From Rhodospirillales bacterium (GTDB lineage: Bacteria > Pseudomonadota > Alphaproteobacteria > Rhodospirillales > JABHCV01), in the NCBI GenBank assembly GCA_016776705.1, contig JADHSW010000121.1, forward strand, positions 1 through 8,854: a DNA stretch of 8,854 bases, given 5' to 3'. A program made the translations under genes and the position numbers. Shown here in pieces: positions 1-6,636 of this stretch (positions are counted from its first letter, which is position 1; the number at the start of each line of letters is the position of its first letter). The notes below the pieces were generated by a model. The model saw nothing but the letters and a program-made list of their open reading frames with translations, was not told where the DNA came from and did no database searches.

Positions 1-180
1 GTCCAGATCGGCTTCACGAACAACTTCGTCCAGACCATCCTGAAAATCGCGCGCCAGCAGGCGTCCCTTGCGCACCAGTCCCATGACGGTTCGCAAAGCG
101 CGCGGCAAATCCTTGGGTCCAACAACGATCAGGCCCAGTGCGGCGACAATAAACAGTTCCTGCCAGCCAATATCGAACAT
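1..180 (-). CDS. tatB: Sec-independent translocase subunit TatB (N-terminal 60 codons, cut by window edge)
   Basis: TatB pairs with TatC to form the twin-arginine signal-peptide receptor in the inner membrane, which exports folded proteins. The visible 60 residues begin MFDIGWQELFIVAALGLIVV, followed by GPKDLPRALRT. The start MFDIG(W/F)xEL, the polar Glu8 in the transmembrane helix (about residues 6–20) and the GPxxLP hinge (21–26) mark TatB rather than TatA. An amphipathic helix with many basic residues follows (LRTVMGLVRKGRLLARDF), then the acidic start of the variable tail. The ATG at 178–180 is the natural family start; a weak GGGAG lies about 12 nt upstream. The reading frame is open to the left edge, so the C-terminal part is outside the window. 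The gene lies 78 bp after tatA, and tatC is expected next but is not visible. Confidence 0.95.
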   Translation of the reverse strand, partial: MFDIGWQELFIVAALGLIVVGPKDLPRALRTVMGLVRKGRLLARDFQDGLDEVVREADLD

Positions 181-219
181 GGCGAGAGGGTACTCCCGGA
201 AAAATTAAAGAAGAAGGCA

Positions 220-235
220 GGGCCGAAACAGGCCC
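220..235 (-). promoter_or_regulatory. Possible intercistronic hairpin between tatA and tatB
   Basis: In the 78-bp gap after the tatA stop, the minus-strand RNA can form a 5-bp all-GC stem (GGGCC / GGCCC) with a 6-nt loop. It is followed by a pyrimidine- and T-rich stretch ending in TTTTT about 20 nt further on. It could be a weak attenuator or an RNA-stabilising stem that leaves tatA more abundant than tatB. The stem is short and the T-run is not directly adjacent, so a true terminator is doubtful. Confidence 0.3.
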
Positions 236-258
236 CCGGTTCAACGGATATCAGAAAA

Positions 259-501
259 TCAACCGCTCTTTTTTTCTTCAGAAGCGCTCTGGTCGACGGT
301 TTCCGTTTTGTCCCCGGACAATTTCGGGGCGTCTTCGGAACCTTCGGCTTTCTCGCCTTCATCATCCTTCATGCCCTTTTTAAAGGACTTAAGGCCTTTG
401 CCAAAATCACCCATCAGCGCGGAGATCTTGCCTTTGCCACCAAACAGGACAAGGACAACCGCCAGAACGATAACCCAATGCCAAATGCTAAATGCACCCA
501 T
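259..501 (-). CDS. tatA: Sec-independent translocase subunit TatA
   Basis: TatA oligomerises around TatBC to form or weaken the membrane passage for folded twin-arginine substrates. The 80 residues show the family layout: a short N-terminal transmembrane helix (about 3–20, MGAFSIWHWVIVLAVVLVLF), an FG hinge (20–21) and GKGKI. An amphipathic helix with the classic LMGDFGKGLKSFKKGM follows (about 29–44), and then an acidic, disordered tail (45–80) rich in Asp, Glu, Ser and Lys. FSIWHW and SFKKGM are typical of alphaproteobacterial TatA. The polar residue at position 8 is His, as in this group, not the Glu of TatB. The ATG at 499–501 matches the family start; a GAGTGAGA stretch precedes it. It lies 143 bp after scpB, so it may be transcribed separately as well as by read-through. 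Confidence 0.97.
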   Translation of the reverse strand: MGAFSIWHWVIVLAVVLVLFGGKGKISALMGDFGKGLKSFKKGMKDDEGEKAEGSEDAPKLSGDKTETVDQSASEEKKSG

Positions 502-610
502 ATTTATTTCTCACTCGTATCTTGGTAAATTCGGAGGGCGGATAATGGCAGAAACACTATGGCAGAGCAACGCCGCAAACGCCTTCATTCTCAAGTAGTT
601 GTTTTGCAGA

Positions 611-638
611 ATATTAAATGAACAGGGACTGAAAACAA
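611..638 (-). promoter_or_regulatory. Candidate promoter for tatAB
   Basis: The 143-bp gap between scpB and tatA (502–644) contains, on the minus strand, TTGTTT (633–638), a 16-nt spacer and TAATAT (611–616). This would act as a sigma-70-like -35/-10 pair and leave a leader of roughly 100 nt before tatA. Both boxes are imperfect (about 4/6 each), so this is a suggestion only. I see no convincing Rho-independent terminator for the upstream operon in the gap and no other gene in it. Confidence 0.28.
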
Positions 639-644
639 CAATGT

Positions 645-1391
645 TCAGGTTGCGTCGGAAAACTCAGGCGCGCCGTCATCGGGATCAATGGGTTCGGGCT
701 GCATTTCATCCGTAATTTCAGCCCCCTCATCGTCTTCCAGGTCGGCCGCAAGGGGAAGATCGGCCTCAGTGTCCCCGTTATTTTCAAAACCATCATTATG
801 CGCGACATCCGCAGCCGACGCGGCAACCTCGCCGCTAATTCGGTAGGCGTCGATGGCCGGACGCTTGTCGAGCAGCCCGGCTGACTTCAATTCTTCGATT
901 CCCGGCAGGTCCTTGATGTTTTCAAGGCCAAAATGATCGAGAAAACCGTCCGTTGTACCCCATGTTGTCGGCCGACCCGGGGTCTGGCGACGGCCACGCG
1001 GCCTGATCCAGCCATGTTCGAAAAGCGCATCGAACGTACCCTTGCTCAAGCTGACCCCGCGCACTTCTTCAATTTCACCGCGGGTTATGGGCTGGTGATA
1101 GGCGATTATGGCCAGTGTCTCGATGGTCGCGCGACCCAGTTTACGGGCAACTTCGATATCCCGGTTCAACATATTGCTCAGATCACTCGCCGAGCGGAAA
1201 GCCCATGAACCACCAGCATGCACCAGATTGACGCCCCTGCCCTCGTAATGGCTTTGCAGTTCCTTAAGCAAGGCGCCGATTTCCACGCCGTCAGGCAAGC
1301 GACGCAGCAGTGACTTTTCGGTCACCGGGTCGGCGGAAGCGAACAGGATCGCTTCAAGCAGCCTCAGATTCTGATCCAGTATATCGCTCAT
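645..1391 (-). CDS. scpB: Segregation and condensation protein ScpB
   Basis: ScpB dimers bind the kleisin ScpA and regulate the SMC condensin that organises and separates chromosomes; it acts on the nucleoid. The 248-residue protein has the usual two winged-helix units. The first (about 8–85) starts with RLLEAILFASADPVTEKSL. The second (about 88–175) contains the family hallmark TLAIIAYHQPITRGEIEEVRG, then GWIRPRGRRQTPGRPTTWGT and the LPGIEEL segment. The last 49 residues (200–248) are a low-complexity tail with 19 Asp/Glu and no Lys or Arg, probably disordered. The ATG at 1389–1391 overlaps the scpA stop in an ATGA junction, with GGAAG a few bases upstream inside scpA. Coupled translation fits the need for a fixed ScpA:ScpB ratio. 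Confidence 0.95.
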   Translation of the reverse strand: MSDILDQNLRLLEAILFASADPVTEKSLLRRLPDGVEIGALLKELQSHYEGRGVNLVHAGGSWAFRSASDLSNMLNRDIEVARKLGRATIETLAIIAYHQPITRGEIEEVRGVSLSKGTFDALFEHGWIRPRGRRQTPGRPTTWGTTDGFLDHFGLENIKDLPGIEELKSAGLLDKRPAIDAYRISGEVAASAADVAHNDGFENNGDTEADLPLAADLEDDEGAEITDEMQPEPIDPDDGAPEFSDAT

Positions 1392-2245
1392 TCTTTTTCT
1401 TCCAGGGGCGAACCTTCAATCGCCGGGAAGGCTTCGATAGGCCCTGACGGTCTTGTGGTCAAGTCCCCCGATCCACTACGCAGGAAAATCTCCCCAAAAA
1501 CCCCGTCCTGGCGAATGCGAAGCTTGCCTTCCTTGGCCATTTCAAGGGTTGCAGCAAAGGTCGAGGCGACAGCAGAACGATACGTCAGTCCCTGTTTTAT
1601 GCCCACTGGCAGGAACTTCGACAGTGTGCTCCAGTCTGGCATCTTGCCAATAATCTGGTGCAGGCGCTCAAGTGCGTCATCAACGCTGTGCAGGTCCCAG
1701 GCTTCAATGTGCAGGATACCATCGCCCTTGTTGTTGTTTCTCTGCACCGCATACGCCTTGAGAAGGTCAAACAGTGTCACATCAAATATGGTTGTTTGGG
1801 AGGTCTTGAATTTTTCGGGGATACCCCTTGGAAAAAAATCCTCACCCAATTTATCGAGGGCCATCAATTGCGCCCCTGCTTCCTGCATGGCTTCAAGCCG
1901 TTTTAGCTGAAAGGCCAGGGCCAGGGCCATTTCTTCACCACTGGGCTCGTCTTCGATATCCAGATCGGGCAGCAACAAACGGGATTTGAGGTAAGCCAGC
2001 CACGCCGCCATGACCAGATAATCGGCTGCCAACTCTAGATTGTGACGGCGGGCGATGGCGACGAATTCAAGATACTGATCCGCCAACTGGACAATGGAAA
2101 TCTGGGTAATATCGACCTTTTGCTCACGCGCAAGGGTCAACAGGACGTCAATGGGTCCTTCGTAGCCGTCAATATCGACGACAAAGGAGGCTTCTCCTTT
2201 TGCCGCGGACGATCGGTCATCCTCAAAATCTTCGAAATTTTCCAT
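1388..2245 (-). CDS. scpA: Segregation and condensation protein ScpA (kleisin)
   Basis: ScpA is the kleisin subunit that bridges the two SMC heads and recruits ScpB. The 285 residues match the usual length. The N-terminal block FVVDIDGYEGPIDVLLTLAR (21–40), followed by KVDITQISIVQLADQYLEF, is the SMC-neck-binding helical domain. YLVMAAWLAYLKSRLLLP (76–93) is the second hallmark. A helical linker follows (about 105–210). The C-terminal winged helix (about 220–258, with SAVASTFAATLEMAKEGKL) contacts the other SMC head. The short acidic leader (MENFEDFEDD) and the tail after residue 260 are variable. The ATG at 2243–2245 fits the family. Only a poor ribosome binding site precedes it, 18 bp after the protease stop, so efficient translation may depend on upstream ribosomes. 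Confidence 0.95.
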   Translation of the reverse strand: MENFEDFEDDRSSAAKGEASFVVDIDGYEGPIDVLLTLAREQKVDITQISIVQLADQYLEFVAIARRHNLELAADYLVMAAWLAYLKSRLLLPDLDIEDEPSGEEMALALAFQLKRLEAMQEAGAQLMALDKLGEDFFPRGIPEKFKTSQTTIFDVTLFDLLKAYAVQRNNNKGDGILHIEAWDLHSVDDALERLHQIIGKMPDWSTLSKFLPVGIKQGLTYRSAVASTFAATLEMAKEGKLRIRQDGVFGEIFLRSGSGDLTTRPSGPIEAFPAIEGSPLEEKE

Positions 2246-2263
2246 AAATTGAGAGTCTTATAC

Positions 2264-2953
2264 CTAAAGTACGCCGGTAAGGCGGAATATCCATTCAGAC
2301 AGATACGATGCGGGTTCGCCGACCAACCACCAGAATATATTCAAATCCAGCCCCAGCTTTCCCCCAACCCACGGCAAAAGAAAGATTCCACCCAGAATAA
2401 TCAAAAAACCGACCCGTTCCAAGCCCGCCAATCGAATCGCCAGAGGCTTGGGCAAAACACCTACGGCGACCCGGCCACCGTCAAGGGGTGGCATGGGTAT
2501 CATATTAAACACCGCCAAGATCATATTCAGAAAGATGGAATTCCTGAGATTATAAAAAACCCACTCGGCAAAATCACCCGGCATGTAGCTGAGAGTGTGC
2601 ATAAGCAAGGCCGATATCAGGGCCAGAATAACGTTCGTACCGGGGCCTGCCAAGGCGACCAACACCATATCCCGGCGCGGCTTGCGCAATTGATGAAACG
2701 CGACGGGGACCGGTTTGGCGAAACCGAACATCATGCTGCCGCCGCTCATAAGCAACATCATTGCGGGCAGTATCACGGTGCCAAAGGGATCGACATGACG
2801 AAACGGGTTGAAGCTGACCCGCCCCATTCGATAAGCCGTATCGTCACCCAGTCGCCAGGCGACAAAGCCGTGCGCGGCCTCGTGAAAGGTAATCGCGATC
2901 AGCAACGGCAGCGCCCAGACGGAAACCGTAAACATCAACCCATCAATATTCAT
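2264..2953 (-). CDS. Site-2-protease-like M50 family membrane metallopeptidase
   Basis: This polytopic inner-membrane protein belongs to the short, PDZ-less branch of the S2P/M50 family, which contains zinc intramembrane proteases. The active-site motif HEAAH (24–28) lies in the first transmembrane helix. The second motif, NMIPMPPLDGG (150–160), supplies the third zinc ligand, Asp158. FGFAKPVPV (76–84) and the conserved ALAGPGTN (100–107) are further family marks. I count about five hydrophobic helices (roughly 8–28, 58–75, 97–118, 138–152 and 178–196). All catalytic residues are present, so it should be active, but no substrate can be read from the sequence. The ATG shares one base with the nagZ stop (TAATG), with GGTGG as a ribosome binding site. 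Its place between nagZ and scpA suggests co-expression, not necessarily a shared pathway. Confidence 0.9.
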   Translation of the reverse strand: MNIDGLMFTVSVWALPLLIAITFHEAAHGFVAWRLGDDTAYRMGRVSFNPFRHVDPFGTVILPAMMLLMSGGSMMFGFAKPVPVAFHQLRKPRRDMVLVALAGPGTNVILALISALLMHTLSYMPGDFAEWVFYNLRNSIFLNMILAVFNMIPMPPLDGGRVAVGVLPKPLAIRLAGLERVGFLIILGGIFLLPWVGGKLGLDLNIFWWLVGEPASYLSEWIFRLTGVL

Positions 2954-3975
2954 TACGCCACCATAGCTTCAAGTATGCCGGCGGCGTCAGAATATTCCAT
3001 CCCCAACGGGATTTTTTTGCCCAGCCGCATGGTCTCGCCTGTTTCGATGCGTTTTAACGCTTCAGGCGTTAAAGGGGCGCAACCTGCGGCAACTTGCCTC
3101 ATTTCCATCATGTCGCCATTGCAATGCAGCGCCACATCACACCCTGCGGCCAGGGCTCCTGCGGTGCGGAACTTGAATGAACCGCTTAAAGCCTGCATGG
3201 ACAAATCGTCAGACACCAGAACACCATTAAATCCGATGTCCTGGCGGATCATTTTCAAGACATCCGCCGACATCGTCGCCGGTTGCTCGCTATCCAGAGC
3301 CTTGTAAAGAACATGGGCTGTCATCGCCCACGGCATGTCTTTCAGGGCGCGAAACGGGGCAAAATCTATTTTGGACAACGTGTTCAAATCAGCCTCGATG
3401 TTGGGTAACGCCTTATGACTGTCAACGTCGGCGCGTCCATGTCCAGGGATATGCTTGATCACCGGCAACACCCCGCCTTCAAGAAAACCTTCGCATGCCG
3501 CACGGGCCAGGGCCGATATGGTATCCGGGTCGTTGCCCAATGCCCTATCGCCGATGATCGGGTCGGCCCCCGCCTGCGGTACATCCAGAACCGGGGCGCA
3601 ATCGACCGTTATGCCCAGAACGTCCAGTTCATGGGCAAGCAGGCGGGCATTCAGGCGAACGGCTTCGACAGCCCGTTCGCGATCTTTCTCGTACAAGGCG
3701 GCAAAAAGCGACGCTGGCGGGGCGTCGCGCCATTGCGGCGGTTTCAGGCGTTGAACGCGGCCACCTTCCTGATCGATGAGGACCGGCGCATCCGCACGTC
3801 CTACGCTGTCACGCAAGTCTTCGACCAGCCTCCTGATCTGGTCAGGACTGACGCAATTACGTTGAAACAGGATAAATCCAAGCGGCCGGGTCTCAGAAAA
3901 AAAGGAATGTTCTTCGGCGCCAAGAACGGTGCTGGAACAACCATAGATCGCTGCCAAAGGCGTATTATTCGTCAC
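2953..3975 (-). CDS. nagZ: Beta-N-acetylglucosaminidase NagZ (GH3)
   Basis: NagZ removes N-acetylglucosamine from GlcNAc-anhydroMurNAc-peptides in the cytoplasm during peptidoglycan recycling. Its product can also signal to AmpR-type beta-lactamase regulators in bacteria that have them. The 340-residue protein has the GH3 barrel signatures: LIDQEGGRVQRL (67–77), the substrate-binding KHIPGHG (174–180), the mobile DSH loop (185–187) with the Asp–His acid/base pair, and SDDLSM (255–260) carrying the nucleophilic Asp. No signal peptide is seen, as expected for cytosolic NagZ. It starts with GTG (3973–3975), one base after the stop of the SPOR gene. An out-of-frame ATG at 3975–3977 is followed at once by TGA, so it cannot serve as the start. 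GGCGG upstream may act as the ribosome binding site. The stop overlaps the next start (TAATG). Confidence 0.95.
   Translation of the reverse strand: MTNNTPLAAIYGCSSTVLGAEEHSFFSETRPLGFILFQRNCVSPDQIRRLVEDLRDSVGRADAPVLIDQEGGRVQRLKPPQWRDAPPASLFAALYEKDRERAVEAVRLNARLLAHELDVLGITVDCAPVLDVPQAGADPIIGDRALGNDPDTISALARAACEGFLEGGVLPVIKHIPGHGRADVDSHKALPNIEADLNTLSKIDFAPFRALKDMPWAMTAHVLYKALDSEQPATMSADVLKMIRQDIGFNGVLVSDDLSMQALSGSFKFRTAGALAAGCDVALHCNGDMMEMRQVAAGCAPLTPEALKRIETGETMRLGKKIPLGMEYSDAAGILEAMVA
3053..3073 (-). repeat. Perfect 8-bp inverted repeat inside the 3' part of nagZ
   Basis: TTTAACGC and GCGTTAAA are separated by 5 nt. In the minus-strand mRNA this gives a perfect 8-bp stem with loop CUGAA, within the codons for LTPEALK (residues 302–308 of NagZ), about 100 nt before its stop. 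There is no T-run after it, so it is not a Rho-independent terminator. By rough estimate about one such repeat is expected by chance in a window this size. Confidence 0.4.
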
Positions 3976-3976
3976 A

Positions 3977-4882
3977 TTAACCGCCGGGTCGAACGATCAG
4001 GCAGCCAACTTTTCGATTGCTCAAATTCTCACACAGGGCTTTGGCAACATCTTCACCGGCAATGGGACCGGCCCGCAGGCGGAAGAAGATGCCTTTGTCA
4101 GGTCCCAGATCGGCGCGAACGACATTCAGGGAATACCCCCCAAGCAGATCGCTGTGTTTTTTCTTTAGGCGTTCCCATTCAGAATTCGCCCGCTCGGCTG
4201 TACGAACGGCGGCAATCTGGATTTGATAGGCAAGCCCCAAAACCGACGAAGCAGTTTGCTGACTGGATGGTGTTGGTGTCACTGCGGGTTCAGGCGTCGT
4301 TGCGGGTGCGGCAACCTGTTCCTTCGGCATCATATCATGATTGATGGTAACCGCAGGCTCTTCCTTTTTCGCCGGTTCCACCTTTTTTTCGACCGGCTTT
4401 TTCAGCTCGACCTTACCGGGTTCCAGTTTTTGCGGTTTGGACAACAATTTCGGATTTTCGGCAACCGGGACCGCCTGGGCAATTTTGGCTTCCGGCTGTA
4501 GCGCGGGAGCGGGAACAGGGGGTGTTTTCGGCATTTCAGGGGGCGGTAAAAGGCGTTCGACACGCGGCTCCTCGACACCACCTTTCATGCGATCATAAAC
4601 CAGTTTATCGCGGTCGGGGACTGACATGCCGCCAGGGTTTTTGGGACGGACCTTGACCGGTCCTTCGGCGGCCCGGATAACAGGAACGTTGTCACCTTCG
4701 CCACGAAAAAGCATATCGCCGTAAAAATGCCAGCCAGCGCCAGCGCCGCCACTGACAACCAGCAGCAGCAGAAACAGCCATAATCCACGACGCTTGGGTT
4801 TGACCCTTTTGACAGCTTCAAACTCAAGGGCATCAGAAGGATCAGGGACGATCTCTTCACCTTGCTCGTCCGAAGGGACCAT
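3977..4882 (-). CDS. SPOR-domain, single-pass envelope protein
   Basis: SPOR domains bind denuded glycan strands of peptidoglycan and direct proteins to the division septum. The 301-residue protein has a cytoplasmic N-terminus (1–32, acidic and then KRVKPKRR), one transmembrane helix (about 33–51, positive-inside) and a periplasmic part. That part begins with the block PVIRAAEGPVKVRPKNPGGM and VPDRDKLVYDRM (67–99), which I recall as conserved in alphaproteobacterial relatives. A Pro/Lys/Ala/Glu-rich, probably disordered linker follows (about 105–215), then a C-terminal SPOR domain (about 218–298, YQIQIAAVRTAERANSEWERL … FFRLRAGPI … CLIVRP). It has no catalytic domain. The start is TAATG-coupled to argS and has a good GGAGG 10 nt upstream. 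Next to nagZ it suggests a cell-wall role in septation. The exact function is unknown. Confidence 0.9.
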   Translation of the reverse strand: MVPSDEQGEEIVPDPSDALEFEAVKRVKPKRRGLWLFLLLLVVSGGAGAGWHFYGDMLFRGEGDNVPVIRAAEGPVKVRPKNPGGMSVPDRDKLVYDRMKGGVEEPRVERLLPPPEMPKTPPVPAPALQPEAKIAQAVPVAENPKLLSKPQKLEPGKVELKKPVEKKVEPAKKEEPAVTINHDMMPKEQVAAPATTPEPAVTPTPSSQQTASSVLGLAYQIQIAAVRTAERANSEWERLKKKHSDLLGGYSLNVVRADLGPDKGIFFRLRAGPIAGEDVAKALCENLSNRKVGCLIVRPGG

Positions 4883-6636
4883 TAACGCATTTCCTCCAAA
4901 GGAACGACTCCGATAACCTGCAACCCGGATGCGATCACGAACGCGACCCCTTTGACAAGTGCTAATCTGGCCAGAGTTAGATCGCGATCGTCTTCAAGAA
5001 TGAACCGCAGAGAAGTATCGTCCTTGCCCTTGTTCCACAGGGAATGAAATTCCGTCGCCAGTTCCCCCAGATAAAAGGCGATGCGGTGCGGCTCATGGGC
5101 AAGCGCCGCGCCTTCGACCATACGCGGCCAGCTTGCCATTAATTTGATCAGGCCTAACTCGGAACTGTCCTGCAAGCGATCAAGGGGAGCACCCGCCAGG
5201 GCTTCGCCCGAGAGTTCCCCGGCGCTGAAAAGTTCAGCCGAATGACGAAGCACCGAATGAATACGGGCATGGGCGTACTGAACATAAAAGACCGGGTTGT
5301 CGCGTGACTGTTCGGTTACTTTGGCAAGATCAAAATCAAGTTGGGCATCGTTCTTGCGGGTCAGCATGATAAAGCGGACGACGTCTTTGCCTACCTGATC
5401 GATAACATCGCGCATGGTGACGAATGTTCCCGCCCGCTTGGACATCTTCACCGCAACCCCGTCGTCCATCAGATTGACCATCTGGCACAATTTGCAGTCC
5501 AGATCCCCCTTACCCTCCGTCAAAGCCTTGACGGCGGATGTCATGCGCTTCACATAGCCGCCGTGATCTGCCCCCAAGACATCGATCATGGTGTTGAAAC
5601 CGCGCCGGTATTTGTCTGCGTGATAGGCCATGTCGGTGGCGAAGTAGGTCCACGATCCATCTGACTTTTTCACCGGGCGGTCCGTGTCGTCACCAAAATC
5701 TGCTGAGCGGAACAAGGTCTGCTGGCGCGGTTCCCAGTCATCGGGTTTTCTGCCTTTGGGCGGTTCAAGCACGCCCTCGTAGATCAAGCCACGTTCCTGC
5801 AGAGAATCGAGCGCCTTTTCGACGCCGCCGTTTCCAACCAGTTCCCGCTCGGATGTGAAGACGCTCTGCACAATGCCCAGGGCGGCGAGATCGTCTCGTA
5901 TCAACTCCATCATCGCAGAGATGGCGAAAATGGAGATCGGTTCCAGCCAAAGTTCTTCTGGAGCATCTTTCCATTTGTCGCCTTCCACATCGGCCAATTT
6001 CTGGCCGGCGGGAATTAAATAATCACCCGGATAAAGACCTTCGGGAATGTCACCGATATTCTCGCCCAGTGCTTCGCGGTAACGCAGATGAAGCGAACGG
6101 GCCAGGGTTTCGATCTGTGCACCGGCGTCGTTAATATAGTATTCGCGGGTAACATCAAACCCTGCTTTTTCCAAAAGCGAGGCCAGGGCGTCACCGAACA
6201 CGGCGCCACGACCATGGCCCACATGCAAAGGCCCTGTCGGATTAGCCGATACGTATTCCACGTTGACGGGCTCATTGGCGCCAATGCCGGATGTGCCATA
6301 ATCCGTATTCGCGTTCAATACTTCGCGCAGGCGCTCAGCCCAGAACGAAGTGTCCAGGGTCAGGTTGATAAACCCGGGACCGGCGATTGCGGTGTCGACG
6401 ACAAAATCAAGGGTCTTCAGGCGTTCGGCCAGGGGCTCGGCGATATCACGTGGCTTTTTGCCTGCCGGTTTGGCAAGTAACATGGCGGCATTGGTGGTAA
6501 CGTCCCCATGGGAGGCCTCGCGGGGCGGCTCGACGGCTATTCTTGACGTATCGATGCCTTCAGGCAAAAGGCCATCCCTGACAAGATCGTCGATGATGGT
6601 GATTACCCGGGCGTGGAAGTGGTCGAATAAATTCAT
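4882..6636 (-). CDS. argS: Arginyl-tRNA synthetase
   Basis: This class I synthetase charges tRNA-Arg with arginine in the cytosol; ArgRS needs the tRNA bound to activate arginine. The 584 residues are full length. The N-terminal additional domain (about 1–105) recognises the tRNA elbow and includes PREASHGDVTTNAAM. The catalytic Rossmann domain has EYVSANPTGPLHVGHGRGA with the HIGH box as HVGH (138–141). ADHGGYVKRM (356–365) follows. The KMSKR loop is intact at 397–401 with GTFVTMRD after it. Many ArgRS enzymes lack a canonical KMSK, but this one has it. The C-terminal DALR anticodon-binding domain (about 448–584) contains NPVFYVQYAHARIHSVLR and ends GLQVIGVVPLEEMR. The ATG overlaps the dgt stop in ATGA. 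The stop overlaps the next start in TAATG. Confidence 0.98.
   Translation of the reverse strand: MNLFDHFHARVITIIDDLVRDGLLPEGIDTSRIAVEPPREASHGDVTTNAAMLLAKPAGKKPRDIAEPLAERLKTLDFVVDTAIAGPGFINLTLDTSFWAERLREVLNANTDYGTSGIGANEPVNVEYVSANPTGPLHVGHGRGAVFGDALASLLEKAGFDVTREYYINDAGAQIETLARSLHLRYREALGENIGDIPEGLYPGDYLIPAGQKLADVEGDKWKDAPEELWLEPISIFAISAMMELIRDDLAALGIVQSVFTSERELVGNGGVEKALDSLQERGLIYEGVLEPPKGRKPDDWEPRQQTLFRSADFGDDTDRPVKKSDGSWTYFATDMAYHADKYRRGFNTMIDVLGADHGGYVKRMTSAVKALTEGKGDLDCKLCQMVNLMDDGVAVKMSKRAGTFVTMRDVIDQVGKDVVRFIMLTRKNDAQLDFDLAKVTEQSRDNPVFYVQYAHARIHSVLRHSAELFSAGELSGEALAGAPLDRLQDSSELGLIKLMASWPRMVEGAALAHEPHRIAFYLGELATEFHSLWNKGKDDTSLRFILEDDRDLTLARLALVKGVAFVIASGLQVIGVVPLEEMR
4893..4897 (-). promoter_or_regulatory. 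Strong Shine–Dalgarno for the SPOR gene, inside the end of argS
   Basis: GGAGG lies 10 nt before the ATG at 4880–4882, inside the argS codons for Leu-Glu-Glu near its C-terminus. It is the best ribosome binding site in the operon. It supports the chosen start and suggests the SPOR protein can be translated independently of argS termination. Confidence 0.7.

Noticed and set aside
2181..2200. AAAGGAG motif inside the 5' part of scpA suggesting a later start
   Set aside because: No in-frame start codon follows at proper distance, and a later start would remove the conserved FVVDIDGYEGP block.
2042..3307. A 421-codon open frame on the plus strand, antisense to scpA, the protease and nagZ
   Set aside because: It crosses several well-supported minus-strand genes, its translation shows no domain or membrane pattern (very rich in Gln, His and Arg), and such long antisense frames are common in moderately GC-rich DNA.
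3415..4344. A 309-codon plus-strand open frame antisense to nagZ and the SPOR gene
   Set aside because: It spans the boundary of two recognised genes and shows no recognisable motif; it is a shadow of their codon bias.
5517..5534. CCGTCAA-AGCC-TTGACGG inverted repeat within argS
   Set aside because: A 7-bp stem with a short loop is expected several times by chance in a window of this size, and it lies in conserved coding sequence with no T-run.
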